DNA of 64,000 bases, taken from contig NZ_CP077079.1 in NCBI RefSeq assembly GCF_019139815.1, positions 5,525,001 to 5,589,000 on the forward strand, read 5' to 3'. The stretch comes from Pseudomonas asgharzadehiana. Its GTDB lineage: Bacteria > Pseudomonadota > Gammaproteobacteria > Pseudomonadales > Pseudomonadaceae. Of this stretch, positions 15,862 through 25,801 are shown piece by piece; positions within the stretch are counted from its first letter, which is position 1, and each line of letters starts with the position of its first letter. The notes below the pieces were generated by a model, which saw only the letters and a program-made list of their open reading frames with translations, was not told the DNA's origin and ran no database searches. A program made the position numbers and the translations under genes.

Positions 15862-17334
15862 TTAGCGGAACGGGGGCTCGTCGAAGCTGCGCAGTTTGCG
15901 CGAATGCAGCGAGTTGAGTTCGGTGCGCAACAGGTCCACCGCTTCAATGCCGATCTTCAAGTGCTGGCTCACCGCACGCTCATAGAACGCGTTGGCCGAA
16001 CCCGGCAGCTTGATCTCGCTGTGCAACGGTTTATCCGAGACACACAGCAACGTGCCGTACGGCACACGCAAACGATAGCCCTGCGCGGCGATGGTGCCGC
16101 TTTCCATGTCCACGGCCACGGCGCGGGACAGGTTGATCAGCGGCCGTTCCTGGGCCCAGCGCAGTTCCCAATTGCGGTCGTCGTAGGTCAGCACGGTGCC
16201 GGTGCGCAGACGTTTTTTCAGCTCTTCACCTTTTTCGCCGGTGACATTCGCCGCCGCCTGCTGCAACGCCATCTGCACTTCGGCCAGGGCCGGGATCGGA
16301 ATGTTCGGCGGCACCACGCGGTCGAGGATTCCGTCGCGGCGCATATAAGCGTGGGCCAGTACGTAGTCACCGATGGTCTGGGATTGGCGCAGGCCGCCAC
16401 AGTGGCCGATCATCAGCCAGCAATGTGGGCGCAGCACGGCGAGGTGGTCGGTGATGTTCTTGGCGTTGGACGGGCCTACGCCGATGTTCACCAGGGTCAC
16501 GCCGTGGCCATCAGTGGCCTGCAGGTGATAGGCCGGCATTTGGTAGCGGTGCCAGACCACGCCGGCGGCGATGGCCGACGCTTCGCCGTGGTCCATGCTC
16601 TTGTCGATCACCACGTTGCCCGGCAACACCATGCGGATAAACCGCGGGTCGCTGCGCAGTTGCTCCAGGCCATGCAGGATGAACTGGTCGACATAGCGGT
16701 GGTAGTTGGTCAGCAGGATCCACGGTTGCACATGGCGCCAGTCGCTGCCGGTGTAGTGCACCAGGCGGCGCAGGGAAAAGTCCACGCGCGCCGCATCGAA
16801 CAACGCCAGCGGCAGGGGGTCGGTGTTTTCCCAGTCATAGAGGCCATCGGCGATGCCATCGGTGGCGGCCGACAAGTCGGTGCTGGGGAACACGCGGGCC
16901 AGGGTCGCAGCGGTCACGCCGGAACCGGCCAGTTCGTCGCCCTGCTCCACCACGTACGGGTAGGGAATGTTCTGCTGGCTGACGCCCACTTCGACCGTCA
17001 CGGTGAAGTCGTGCATCAATGGCACCAGTTGCTCCAGCAAATATTTACGGAACGCCGACGGATGGGTGACGGTAACGCTGTAGGTGCCCGGCAATTGCAC
17101 CTTGGCATATGCCCGGGTGGTCTGTGGGACTTCGCCGTGGCAGTGGTAGGTCAAACGCAGTTCCGGGTAGCGAAACAGTGCGCGTTGCGCGGCGTCGGGT
17201 TCGACGCGGTCCTTGAGATATTGCTTGAGGGCCTGGTTGAGCGCGCCGGTGGCCCGCTCATGCAGAGCGGCCAGCCGGTCCACGGCTTCTTCGGCGGTTT
17301 GAACGACAACAAAAGCTTCGGTCACGGTAAGCAT
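15862..17334 (-). CDS. amn: AMP nucleosidase
   Basis: The 490-residue length equals that of E. coli Amn. The N-terminal regulatory domain (about 1-180) precedes a nucleoside-phosphorylase-like catalytic domain. That domain has [34 protein letters not shown] and [20 protein letters not shown], where the Glu of DMES is the expected nucleoside-binding residue. Amn hydrolyses AMP to adenine and ribose 5-phosphate, helping to tune the adenylate pool. Transcribed alone. Confidence 0.93.
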   Translation of the reverse strand: MLTVTEAFVVVQTAEEAVDRLAALHERATGALNQALKQYLKDRVEPDAAQRALFRYPELRLTYHCHGEVPQTTRAYAKVQLPGTYSVTVTHPSAFRKYLLEQLVPLMHDFTVTVEVGVSQQNIPYPYVVEQGDELAGSGVTAATLARVFPSTDLSAATDGIADGLYDWENTDPLPLALFDAARVDFSLRRLVHYTGSDWRHVQPWILLTNYHRYVDQFILHGLEQLRSDPRFIRMVLPGNVVIDKSMDHGEASAIAAGVVWHRYQMPAYHLQATDGHGVTLVNIGVGPSNAKNITDHLAVLRPHCWLMIGHCGGLRQSQTIGDYVLAHAYMRRDGILDRVVPPNIPIPALAEVQMALQQAAANVTGEKGEELKKRLRTGTVLTYDDRNWELRWAQERPLINLSRAVAVDMESGTIAAQGYRLRVPYGTLLCVSDKPLHSEIKLPGSANAFYERAVSQHLKIGIEAVDLLRTELNSLHSRKLRSFDEPPFR

Positions 17335-17424
17335 CCTGTGTTCTGACGTGCTGGCCTTTATCTTGCCTGTATCCAGGGCTCACCGAAACAGCAGAGTTGG
17401 AATGCAATCCAATGTGGACCGTGT

Positions 17425-19080
17425 TTACATAGGTGAATGAGGGGTTGAGCGGGCGACGATGGCTGCCACATCCACACCACGCGGCAACGCCCCATACACC
17501 CGCCCGGACGACTCGCCCAACCGACTGGCAATAAACCCATCACTGACCGCCGCATTCCCGGCTTCCAGCAACAACTTGGCCTGCAACGCCACGGCAATAT
17601 CCTCGGTCAGTTGGCGTGCACGGTATTGAATATCCTGAGTGTCCATAAACGCCGACTTGAGCTGCTCGATACGCCGCGCCAGTTGCCTGTCGCCGTGTCC
17701 ATCACCAAGCTCGACAAACAACACCTCCAGCACGCCCGGCTCTTTCGACAGCGCACGCAACACGTCCAGGCACTGCACATTGCCGGAACCTTCCCACGTG
17801 GAATTCACCGGCGCCTCACGGTAGAGGCGCGGCAGGATGCTGTCCTCCACGTAGCCGGCACCGCCCATGCATTCGGCAGCTTCGTTGATCATCGCCGGCG
17901 CGCGCTTGCAGATCCAATACTTGCCCACCGCCGTCACCAACCGGGCGAACTTGGCTTCCCGCTCATCGCCCAAGTGGTCCAGGGCGCGCCCCATGCGCAT
18001 GCTCAAGGCCAGCGAGGCCTCGCTTTCCAACGCCAGGTCGGCGAGCACGTTTTGCATCAGCGGTTGTTCGCTGAGCACGCGCCCGCTGACCGAGCGATGG
18101 GCACAATGATGGCTGGCCTGGGTCAACGCCTGGCGCATCAAGGCGCTGGAGCCGACCATGCAATCGAAGCGGGTCATGGCGACCATCTCGATGATGGTGG
18201 GTACGCCACGGCCTTCTTCACCCACCATCCAGGCCAGTGCGCCACGCAATTCCACCTCGCTGGAAGCATTGGAGCAATTGCCGAGCTTGTTTTTCAGGCG
18301 TTGGATGTAGAACTCGTTGCGAGTGTCATCCGGACGCTGCCTGGGCAGTAGGAAACAGGTAAGGCCCTTGTCGGTCTGCGCCAGGGTCAGGAACGCATCG
18401 CACATCGGCGCCGAGCAAAACCACTTATGGCCAACCAGTTCATAGGCTTGCCCAGGGCCGCTCGCGCCTACCGGATAGGCGCGGGTGGTGTTGGCGCGCA
18501 CGTCGGTGCCGCCCTGTTTCTCGGTCATGGCCATGCCGATGGTGGCGCCCGGTTTGTGGGCGATGCCGACGTTGCGCGGGTCGTATTCGGTGCTGAGGAC
18601 TTTTGGCAGCCAGGTCTTCGCCAGGTCCGGTTGCAGGCGCAGCGCCGGGACGCAGGCGAAGGTCATGGTCAGCGGGCAACCGGTGCCGGCTTCGGCCTGG
18701 CTGTGCAGATACGTCAGGGCGGCGCGAGCCACGTGGGCGCCGGATTGCGGATGGGCCCAGGGCAGCGACGGCAGGCCGTGTTCGACGGCGGTGCGCATCA
18801 GCTCGTGGTAGGCCGGATGAAACTCCACCAGGTCAATGCGATGGCCATAGCGGTCATGGCTGCTGAACACCGGCTTGTACTGATTCGCCAGGAACCCGGC
18901 CGCCATCAACGGCCCACCGGCCAGTGCACCGTAGGCATTGATGCGTGGCTCTGCCCAGCCGGCACCAAAGCGGCGCGACCAGTCTTGCAAGGGCAGATCG
19001 ATGCGGTACAGGTTGGTGCCGTCCAGGGACGGCGGCTGGTTGGTGACGTCGTGGGTTTCGGCAAACGGGTGCGGGTGCAT
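17425..19080 (-). CDS. AidB-like acyl-CoA dehydrogenase
   Basis: ATG 19080 has a perfect AGGAGG 8 bases upstream. The 551-residue protein matches the AidB branch of acyl-CoA dehydrogenases: GMAMTEKQGGTDVRANTT (FAD/substrate site region), WFCSAPMCDAFLTLAQT, and INEAAECMGGAGYVEDSILP with YREAPVNSTWEGSGNVQCLD, where the Glu of WEGSGN is typical. In E. coli AidB is a flavoprotein of the adaptive response to alkylation that binds DNA. Whether this homologue acts on acyl-CoA or in DNA protection cannot be told from sequence. No ada or alkB gene is adjacent. Confidence 0.88.
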   Translation of the reverse strand: MHPHPFAETHDVTNQPPSLDGTNLYRIDLPLQDWSRRFGAGWAEPRINAYGALAGGPLMAAGFLANQYKPVFSSHDRYGHRIDLVEFHPAYHELMRTAVEHGLPSLPWAHPQSGAHVARAALTYLHSQAEAGTGCPLTMTFACVPALRLQPDLAKTWLPKVLSTEYDPRNVGIAHKPGATIGMAMTEKQGGTDVRANTTRAYPVGASGPGQAYELVGHKWFCSAPMCDAFLTLAQTDKGLTCFLLPRQRPDDTRNEFYIQRLKNKLGNCSNASSEVELRGALAWMVGEEGRGVPTIIEMVAMTRFDCMVGSSALMRQALTQASHHCAHRSVSGRVLSEQPLMQNVLADLALESEASLALSMRMGRALDHLGDEREAKFARLVTAVGKYWICKRAPAMINEAAECMGGAGYVEDSILPRLYREAPVNSTWEGSGNVQCLDVLRALSKEPGVLEVLFVELGDGHGDRQLARRIEQLKSAFMDTQDIQYRARQLTEDIAVALQAKLLLEAGNAAVSDGFIASRLGESSGRVYGALPRGVDVAAIVARSTPHSPM

Positions 19081-19149
19081 GACGGGCCTCCTGGAAAAAA
19101 GGCCGCGTTTGGATGGGGCCTGAAGGTCAGTTAAGCACCGTAACCTGGC

Positions 19150-21540
19150 TTAAAAAAGTGGCATACCCGCCGAATTGACGGCGCTTTCACCCTCCATTAC
19201 AGCCAGAACCCGGCGCTCCAATACCCTCTGCAACGCGTCGAAGCGTACGGGTTTGGCGAGGCGCTCGGAGATGCCGATGCCCTCGCAGTGCTCACGCTCA
19301 GCCACGTTCAGCGATGGGCTCACAGCGATCACCGGCAGCTCGCCGCAGCCCGGCAGTGCACGGATCTGGCAGCACAACGAGAAATCACCTTCAGGCATAT
19401 CCAACAGCACGCCGTCGAAATTGCCCGCCTGCAACGCCCCTAAAGCACTCGGGCCGCTGTCCACGGTTTTCACCCGGTAACCAAGCTTGAGCAACATGCC
19501 GCGCACCACCAGTTGCCCGACACTGTTGTCATCTACCAACAGCACCGTGCACTCCTGGGGCGAGCGCTGGTGATCGGGCGCGGGTTTAGGCTCGGACGCC
19601 ACCGGGCTGACGCACAGGTCCAACTGGAACCGGCTGCCTTTGCGCGGTTCGGAGTGATGGGTGAGCCGCCCGCCCAACAACTCGATCAGTTGCCGGCAGA
19701 TGGCCAGGCCGATACCTAGGCCACCGTATTCGCGGGTAGTGGAACCATCAAGCTGGAAGAAGCGCTGATACAGCGTGGCCTCGTCGAGAAAGGCAAAACC
19801 GATACCGGTGTCCGTGACGATAAAGCTCAGGCGCAAGCCGCCATCACTCTCCGGCACCCCCACCACACGCAGGCGCACGGCACCTTGGTGGGTGAACTTG
19901 AAGGCGTTGTCCAGCAGGCAGTCCAGACACTGAAGCAGCTTGTCGGCGTCACCGCGCACGCGGTCCGGCAGTTCATCGGCCACGTCGATGGAAAACGCCA
20001 GGCCTTTGCTCTGGGCGCTGGCATTGAATTGCTGGCGCAGGCTGTCGAGCACGCCGCGCAGGCTGAACACCTGAGGCTGGGCACTCAAGCGCCCGGCCTG
20101 CAATTCGGTCAGGGTGAGGATGCCGTTGACCATGCGCATCATGTCCCGCGCCGAACCGGCGGCGGTTTGCTGGTACTGCGCCAGGTCGCTGTCCAGGGGC
20201 ACGGTTTGCATCAGCTCCAACGAGCCGATCACCCCGTTCATCGGCGTGCGCAGTTCGTGGGTCAGGGTGGCGAGGAATTCATCCTTGAGCCGGTTGCTGC
20301 GCGCCAACTGTTGGTTGAGCACTTCGAGCTTCTGGCTCGCGTCGAGCAGAATCTGCGCCTGTTGTTCACGCATTGCGTTGATGCGGTCGGCCAGGGCCAG
20401 CGACAGCAGCGCCACTTCAATTGCCGAGCCGATCTGGCTGGCGTACATCGTCAGGAACACATTAGGCAGGTAGCCCAGCACCATCAGTGTGTTCACCACC
20501 CCGCCCAGCAGGAACGCCGACCAGGCGATGATGAAATAGCGCGCCACCCGCTGGCCGCAGTACCAGGCATTGATGGCGGCCACAAAAATGCTCAGGGTGA
20601 AGACCAGCGCCAGGCCCGTAGCCAGGCGCAGCGCCAGTGCGTAGCTGGTCATTAGCGACAGCAACATCACCACCGCGCCGCAGGCCACCAGCGCCAGCAG
20701 CAGGCGGTTGATCCAGCGACTGTGTTGCGCGGTGTGCAGGAAACTGCGCGCAAACAGGCTGCCAAACAGCGCCGATGCACCGATCAGAAAAGGCGTCGCG
20801 GCATTCGCCCACCAGGGGTTGTTCGGCCAGAAGTACTCCACCGCCGCGCCGTTGACCGACAACTGGTACATGCCGAACGAGGCGATATAGAAGATGTAAT
20901 AGAGGTAGCTGGTGTCGCGCACGCTGAGGTAGATAAACAGGTTGTACACCAGCATTCCCAGCAGCACGCCATAGATCAGGCCCAGGACGTAAAGGCGCAA
21001 CGGCTGTTGCTCAAGGTACGCCGTGCTGGACCAGAGGGTCAGCGGCGCCTGGATCGAGCCTTCGCTTTGCAGGCGCAGGTAAACGGTTTTCGCCTCGCCG
21101 GGGGTGAAGTCGAGCTTGAACAGGTAGTTGTTCTGGCGAATCTCACGGGCCGAAAACGGCAACGCATCCCCGGTGCGCCCGGCCAGGCGATAGGTGCCGG
21201 TGCTGTCGGGCTGGTACAGGTCGAGGTGGTCCAGCGGCGGGTAAGCCAGTTCCAGCAACCAGGTGCGCTGGGCCTCGCGGTTCTGAGGCAGATAGTGCAG
21301 GTCGACCTTGAGCCAGAACACCGAGCGCGAGTAGCCGGCATTGAGCGTGTCTTTATCGTGGGGCTTGAACTGCCGGGCGGCGGAAGGTGCGCTGACCTGG
21401 GCAATGGTGAGGGCATCGGTCGGGTCTTCGAGCACTTGCATGGCTCGGCCCAGCGGCAGGCTGCGCGTGTCCTGGTTGAACTCGATGGCGCTGGCGAGCA
21501 TCGGTAGCCCGCACAACAATAAAATCAGCAAATAGCGCAT
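19150..21540 (-). CDS. Hybrid sensor histidine kinase with 7TM-DISM input domain
   Basis: ATG 21540 (MRYLLILLLCGLPMLASA) has a signal peptide and a nearby GGGGCT; an upstream TTG at 21573 is possible. The protein has about 796 residues. Domains in order: periplasmic 7TMR-DISMED2 (about 20-165), seven TM helices of 7TMR-DISM_7TM (about 180-385), a short coiled coil, HisKA with FLATLTHELRTPMNG (phospho-His near 430), HATPase (LLDNAFKFTHQG; DTGIGF; YGGLGIGLAICRQLIELLGG), then a receiver (LLVDDNSVGQ; DGVLLDMPEG; LAKPV). The receiver keeps the acidic pair, phospho-Asp and Lys, but the loop after the Asp is short and lacks the MPGMDG pattern. Probably senses carbohydrate or another periplasmic ligand; partner unknown. 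Confidence 0.88.
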   Translation of the reverse strand: MRYLLILLLCGLPMLASAIEFNQDTRSLPLGRAMQVLEDPTDALTIAQVSAPSAARQFKPHDKDTLNAGYSRSVFWLKVDLHYLPQNREAQRTWLLELAYPPLDHLDLYQPDSTGTYRLAGRTGDALPFSAREIRQNNYLFKLDFTPGEAKTVYLRLQSEGSIQAPLTLWSSTAYLEQQPLRLYVLGLIYGVLLGMLVYNLFIYLSVRDTSYLYYIFYIASFGMYQLSVNGAAVEYFWPNNPWWANAATPFLIGASALFGSLFARSFLHTAQHSRWINRLLLALVACGAVVMLLSLMTSYALALRLATGLALVFTLSIFVAAINAWYCGQRVARYFIIAWSAFLLGGVVNTLMVLGYLPNVFLTMYASQIGSAIEVALLSLALADRINAMREQQAQILLDASQKLEVLNQQLARSNRLKDEFLATLTHELRTPMNGVIGSLELMQTVPLDSDLAQYQQTAAGSARDMMRMVNGILTLTELQAGRLSAQPQVFSLRGVLDSLRQQFNASAQSKGLAFSIDVADELPDRVRGDADKLLQCLDCLLDNAFKFTHQGAVRLRVVGVPESDGGLRLSFIVTDTGIGFAFLDEATLYQRFFQLDGSTTREYGGLGIGLAICRQLIELLGGRLTHHSEPRKGSRFQLDLCVSPVASEPKPAPDHQRSPQECTVLLVDDNSVGQLVVRGMLLKLGYRVKTVDSGPSALGALQAGNFDGVLLDMPEGDFSLCCQIRALPGCGELPVIAVSPSLNVAEREHCEGIGISERLAKPVRFDALQRVLERRVLAVMEGESAVNSAGMPLF

Positions 21541-21812
21541 AGAGCCCCAGCGTGGCCTGTCCGGTCGTGTCAAAAGCCCCCATTCCTTTTGAGCAGACGT
21601 ACACCGGCAATACAGTTAAGTTGTTTGGATCCACTCTAGCATAGCCGGCAAAGGCCATTGGACACCATTGAAGATTTCCCACAAAGGCTCTAGTACAAGG
21701 CTTACAGAGCGCTGTAACGATTAATTGCGCATCCAAAAGCACTATTTCCCGTCAAAAATCCCCCTTCGCCCGACAGCCACGCAAAAAGCGTTTGGTGGTA
21801 AGCTCGCGCACC

Positions 21813-22610
21813 ATGAATATCTACAGCTCTCGCCCTGTTGTTCTCTGTCTCTCCGGCCATGATCCCAGTGGTGGCGCCGGCTTGCAGGCAGATATCGAAG
21901 CCCTGCTCGCGCAGGGTTGCCACGCGGCTCCGGCCGTCACCGCGCTGACCGTGCAGAACACCGTCAATGTCAGCGATTTCCGCGTGCTCGACCGCGAGTG
22001 GGTGCTGGCCCAGGCCAATGCCGTGCTCGGCGACTCCGAAGTGGCGGCGGTCAAGCTGGGCATGCTCGGCTCCACCGCGATGGTCGACACCGTGGTCGAA
22101 CTGCTGCAGGCGCACCCGCACCTGCCGGTGGTATGCGACCCAGTGCTGCGGGCCGGCGGCGGCGGCAGCCTGGGCAAGGATGAAGTGGGTTACGCCATGC
22201 GCGAGCGGCTGCTGCCCTTGTCGCTGATCGCCACGCCCAACCTGCCCGAAGCGCGCATCCTTGCCGAACTGCCGCACGGCACGGCGGACGAATGCGCCGA
22301 CAAGCTGCTGCCGTTTATCAAGCACCTGTTGATCACCGGTGGCCATGGCGATGAGCATGAAGTGCATAACCGCTTGTACAGCCGCGATGGCACGCGCCAG
22401 ACCTTTACCTGCCAGCGCCTGCCGGGCAGCTATCACGGTTCGGGCTGCACGTTGGCCAGCGCCCTGGCCGGGCGGATCGCCCAGGGCGAAAGCCTGGCCA
22501 GCGCGGTGCAATCGGCGCTCAACTACACTTGGCGCACCCTGCGTGACGCCGAGCAACTCGGGCAGGGCCAATTTGTACCGCGCCGCCTGCCACTGGATTT
22601 CTGCTCCTGA
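21813..22610 (+). CDS. thiD: Hydroxymethylpyrimidine/phosphomethylpyrimidine kinase
   Basis: ATG 21813 (MNIYSSRPVVLCLSGHDPSG) gives 265 residues. The ribokinase-like fold shows SGHDPSGGAGLQADIE at the N-terminus, VCDPVLRAGGGGSLG, ATPNLPEARIL, and the anion-hole/catalytic GSYHGSGCTLASALAGRIAQ near the C-terminus. ThiD phosphorylates HMP to HMP-P and HMP-PP for thiamine synthesis. thiE follows 18 bases later. I saw no TPP riboswitch in the upstream region. Confidence 0.93.
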   Translation: MNIYSSRPVVLCLSGHDPSGGAGLQADIEALLAQGCHAAPAVTALTVQNTVNVSDFRVLDREWVLAQANAVLGDSEVAAVKLGMLGSTAMVDTVVELLQAHPHLPVVCDPVLRAGGGGSLGKDEVGYAMRERLLPLSLIATPNLPEARILAELPHGTADECADKLLPFIKHLLITGGHGDEHEVHNRLYSRDGTRQTFTCQRLPGSYHGSGCTLASALAGRIAQGESLASAVQSALNYTWRTLRDAEQLGQGQFVPRRLPLDFCS

Positions 22611-22628
22611 TACCGAGAGGCCTGCACG

Positions 22629-23258
22629 ATGAAATTACGTGGCCTTTACGCCATTACCGACAGCCAACTGTTGGCCGGCAAATTCCTCGCCTACGTCGAA
22701 GCGGCGCTGGAAGGTGGCGTGACCCTGCTGCAATACCGCGACAAAAGCAGCGATGACGCCCGGCGCCTGCGTGAAGCGCAAAAGCTCAAGGAGTTGTGCG
22801 CGCGCTATAAAACCCAGCTGATCATCAACGACGACGCCGAATTGGCCGCGCGCCTGGGCGTCGGCGTGCATCTGGGCCAGACCGACGGCCCATTGACGCC
22901 AGCCCGTGCGCTGCTCGGGTCCAAGGCGATCATTGGTGCCACCTGTCATAGCCGGATCGAACTAGCCGAGCAGGCCGCACAGGAAGGCGCCAGTTATGTC
23001 GCCTTCGGTCGCTTCTTCAATTCCACGACCAAGCCCGGCGCCCCGGCCGCCACCGTTGAAATGCTGGCCGATGCGCGCAAGCGCCTGCACCTGCCGATCT
23101 GCGTGATCGGCGGCGTCACCCTGGAGAACGCCGAACCCCTGGTGGCCCACGGCGCCGACCTGCTCGCGGCGGTGCACGGCCTATTCGGTGCCGACACCAC
23201 CCAGGAAGTGACGCGCCGCGCCCGCGCCTTTAACGACCTTCTTAAATATTCAGTTTAG
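22629..23258 (+). CDS. thiE: Thiamine-phosphate synthase
   Basis: The 209-residue TIM-barrel protein has [10 protein letters not shown] at the start, [17 protein letters not shown] (pyrophosphate site), [20 protein letters not shown] and [20 protein letters not shown], then [17 protein letters not shown]. It joins HMP-PP to thiazole phosphate to give thiamine phosphate. The gene lies between thiD and hemL on the same strand with short gaps of 18 and 11 bases, so all three are likely one transcript. Confidence 0.94.
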   Translation: MKLRGLYAITDSQLLAGKFLAYVEAALEGGVTLLQYRDKSSDDARRLREAQKLKELCARYKTQLIINDDAELAARLGVGVHLGQTDGPLTPARALLGSKAIIGATCHSRIELAEQAAQEGASYVAFGRFFNSTTKPGAPAATVEMLADARKRLHLPICVIGGVTLENAEPLVAHGADLLAAVHGLFGADTTQEVTRRARAFNDLLKYSV

Positions 23259-23269
23259 AGAGCCCGCAC

Positions 23270-24553
23270 ATGTCACGTTCCGAAACCCTGTTTGCCAATG
23301 CCCAGAAGCACATCCCCGGCGGTGTGAACTCGCCCGTGCGTGCGTTCAAAAGCGTCGGCGGCACGCCGTTGTTCTTCAAACATGCCGAAGGCGCCTACGT
23401 CACCGACGAAGACGACAAACGCTATGTGGACTACGTGGGTTCCTGGGGCCCGATGATCCTGGGCCACAGCCACCCGGACGTGCTCGATGCGGTGCGCAAA
23501 CAGTTGGAACACGGTTTGTCCTATGGCGCGCCGACTGCCATGGAAACCGAAATGGCTGACCTGGTGTGCTCAATCGTGCCGTCGATGGAAATGGTGCGCA
23601 TGGTCAGCTCCGGCACCGAAGCCACCATGAGCGCGATCCGCCTGGCGCGCGGTTTCACCGGCCGCGACAGCATCATCAAGTTCGAAGGCTGCTACCACGG
23701 TCACTCCGACAGCCTGCTGGTCAAAGCCGGCTCCGGCGCGCTGACGCAGGGCGTGCCAAGCTCGGCCGGCGTGCCGGCGGCGTTCGCCAAACACACCCTG
23801 ACCCTGCCCTTCAACGACATCGGCGCCGTCGAGCAGATGCTCAGCGAAGTGGGCCAGGAGGTGGCGTGCATCATCGTCGAGCCGGTAGCCGGCAACATGA
23901 ACTGCGTACCGCCGGCGCCGGGCTTCCTCGAAGGCCTGCGCGCGCAGTGCGACAAGCATGGCGTGGTGCTGATTTTCGACGAAGTGATGACCGGTTTTCG
24001 TGTTGCCCTCGGCGGCGCCCAGGCGCACTACGGCGTCACGCCGGACCTGAGCACCTTCGGCAAGATCATCGGCGGCGGCATGCCGGTCGGCTGCTTCGGC
24101 GGCAAGCGCGACATCATGCAGCACATCGCGCCGCTGGGCCCGGTCTACCAGGCCGGCACCCTGTCCGGTAACCCGTTGGCCATGGCCGCCGGCCTGACCA
24201 CCCTGCGCCTGATCAGCCGCCCGGGCTTCCATGCCGAGCTGACCGACTACACCACGCGCCTGCTCGACGGCCTGCAACTACGTGCGGATGCAGCCGGTAT
24301 CCCGTTCGTCACGACCCAGGCCGGCGGTATGTTCGGCCTGTACTTCAGCGGCGCCGACGATATCGTCACGTTCGATGACGTAATGGCCAGCGACGCCGGC
24401 CTGTTCAAGCGCTTCTTCCACCTGATGCTGGAAGGCGGTGTGTACCTGGCACCAAGCGCCTTTGAAGCAGGCTTTACGTCAATCGCCCATGGTGATGCCG
24501 AGTTGAAACTGACTCTGGATGCCGCTGAACGCGCGTTCGCAGCCCTGAAATAA
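23270..24553 (+). CDS. hemL: Glutamate-1-semialdehyde 2,1-aminomutase
   Basis: The 427-residue length is normal for this class III aminotransferase. Motifs: [73 protein letters not shown] (PLP Asp), and the PLP-binding Lys in [15 protein letters not shown]. HemL makes 5-aminolevulinate from glutamate-1-semialdehyde in haem synthesis. A hairpin terminator follows. Confidence 0.95.
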   Translation: MSRSETLFANAQKHIPGGVNSPVRAFKSVGGTPLFFKHAEGAYVTDEDDKRYVDYVGSWGPMILGHSHPDVLDAVRKQLEHGLSYGAPTAMETEMADLVCSIVPSMEMVRMVSSGTEATMSAIRLARGFTGRDSIIKFEGCYHGHSDSLLVKAGSGALTQGVPSSAGVPAAFAKHTLTLPFNDIGAVEQMLSEVGQEVACIIVEPVAGNMNCVPPAPGFLEGLRAQCDKHGVVLIFDEVMTGFRVALGGAQAHYGVTPDLSTFGKIIGGGMPVGCFGGKRDIMQHIAPLGPVYQAGTLSGNPLAMAAGLTTLRLISRPGFHAELTDYTTRLLDGLQLRADAAGIPFVTTQAGGMFGLYFSGADDIVTFDDVMASDAGLFKRFFHLMLEGGVYLAPSAFEAGFTSIAHGDAELKLTLDAAERAFAALK

Positions 24554-24566
24554 ACAGCCGCGCAGG

Positions 24567-24595
24567 TTTGACACCGCCCATGCGGTGTCAAATTT
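24567..24595 (+). terminator. Intrinsic terminator after hemL
   Basis: TTTGACACCGC pairs with GCGGTGTCAAA (11 pairs) around a CCAT loop, followed by a short TTT. It lies 14 bases after the hemL stop. Confidence 0.7.
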
Positions 24596-24690
24596 GCTAC
24601 CTTGCTTACAGATATTTCCCTATTTGTCTGAGAATTCACCTGTAATCCGGCAGATAACTTGCCTGACCAGCAGAAAAACGAGTAAAGACT

Positions 24691-24720
24691 TTGTAAGCAG
24701 GGGCCTGCTTATTTCATAAT
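24691..24720 (+). promoter_or_regulatory. Candidate sigma-70 promoter for the Sel1 protein gene
   Basis: TTGTAA (24691-24696) and CATAAT (24715-24720) are 18 bases apart, about 58 bases ahead of the start codon. Confidence 0.4.
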
Positions 24721-24778
24721 GCGCGCTTATTGGACCCTACGAGGGTCCGCGTGCCCCGTCAGAGGTAAGTCGATTCCC

Positions 24779-25333
24779 ATGAAACGCACCGGCCGCACCC
24801 TGGTTCTGGGCTGCCTGTTGCTCCTTCAGCCGCTGCTGGCACATGCACAAGCAGGCGGCAACTCGTTGTTAATCCCAGCGATGGGTCGTTGCACCCTCAA
24901 TACCCAGCCGGACAGCCAGGCCGAAGCCCTGAGCGCGTGCCAGAAGCAGGCCGACGGTGGGGATGCGCAGGCGCAATACGAGTTGGGCGAGTACTACCAC
25001 GACAGCAAAAACCCCGCCCGTGACCTTAACAAGGCCTTGAGTTACTTCGAGAAAGCCTCGTTGCAGGGCCACGCCCAGGCACAGTTCCAGCTCGGCACCA
25101 TGTTCTTCAAAGGTGAAGGCGTACCGGCCAATAACGTTCAGGCGTACATCGTGCTGAAAATGGCCGCGGTCAACGGCGCCGAAGACGCGCTGGACACCGC
25201 CGACGAGGTCGCCGAGCACATGCAACGCGATGAACTGGAAGTGGCGACCCAGGTGCTGGGGCAGATTTTCCGCAACTACCTGCAGGAATTGCAGAGCGCC
25301 GATGGGCGCTCGCCCTTCTCGCCCCTGCCCTGA
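24779..25333 (+). CDS. Exported Sel1-like repeat protein
   Basis: ATG 24779 starts a signal peptide (RTLVLGCLLLLQPLLAHAQA); the product has 184 residues. The mature part carries Sel1/TPR-like repeats: GGDAQAQYELGEYYHDSKNP, LNKALSYFEKASLQGHAQAQ and FQLGTMFFKGEGVPANNVQA, each with the small-residue/Tyr-Leu-Gly pattern. A Cys pair before the repeats (MGRCTLNTQ and LSACQKQ) may form a disulfide. Such proteins act as periplasmic protein-binding scaffolds. The specific partner is unknown. Confidence 0.85.
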   Translation: MKRTGRTLVLGCLLLLQPLLAHAQAGGNSLLIPAMGRCTLNTQPDSQAEALSACQKQADGGDAQAQYELGEYYHDSKNPARDLNKALSYFEKASLQGHAQAQFQLGTMFFKGEGVPANNVQAYIVLKMAAVNGAEDALDTADEVAEHMQRDELEVATQVLGQIFRNYLQELQSADGRSPFSPLP

Positions 25334-25343
25334 CCCACCAGCC

Positions 25344-25670
25344 TTACTTCTCAGGCATCGGCATCGGAAACGGCATGACATTGCTCACGCCCCGCGCCTC
25401 GCTGATTTTCGGCGTGCCCAGGCGCTCCACTTCGTCGATGCGCACAATTGAATGCATCGGCACAAAACTGCGCACAACGCCTTCGAACTGAGCCTTGAGC
25501 TTTTCTTCGCCCGGGTCGACGACCAACTGGGTGCGCTCGCCAAAGACGAACTCTTCCACCTCCAGGAAGCCCCACAGATCACTTTGATAGATCTGCTTGG
25601 CGTACATTTCGAACACCTGGCCCTGGTTGAGGAAAATCACCTTGTAGATTGGAGCTTCACGTTTGGTCAT
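25344..25670 (-). CDS. DUF1820 family protein
   Basis: ATG 25670 (MTKREAPIYKVIFLNQGQVF) gives 108 residues; earlier codons to 25688 are in frame but unlikely. The sequence matches DUF1820, a conserved gammaproteobacterial family: EMYAKQIYQSDLWGFLEVEE, FGERTQLVVDPGEEKL, and HSIVRIDEVERLG. It looks like a small cytosolic beta-rich protein. Function unknown. Its end lies 10 bases from the end of the convergent Sel1 gene. Confidence 0.88.
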   Translation of the reverse strand: MTKREAPIYKVIFLNQGQVFEMYAKQIYQSDLWGFLEVEEFVFGERTQLVVDPGEEKLKAQFEGVVRSFVPMHSIVRIDEVERLGTPKISEARGVSNVMPFPMPMPEK

Positions 25671-25763
25671 GGTGGGCGAATAACACATCGGGGATATAAA
25701 AGAGGGCGCGAACTATAGCATGGCACCCGATGCACAACGCTAGGAACCAATGGGCATGCCCCC

Positions 25764-25769
25764 TATAAT
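25764..25769 (+). promoter_or_regulatory. Candidate -10 element of the miaB promoter
   Basis: A perfect TATAAT lies 33 bases before the miaB start codon. No good -35 is seen at 16-18 bases upstream. Confidence 0.4.
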
Positions 25770-25801
25770 GCGCGGTTCTTTACCACCAGTTGACGATTCC
25801 C

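Noticed and set aside
21541..21812. TPP riboswitch ahead of thiD
   Set aside because: The expected CUGAGA and thi-box-like core are not present.
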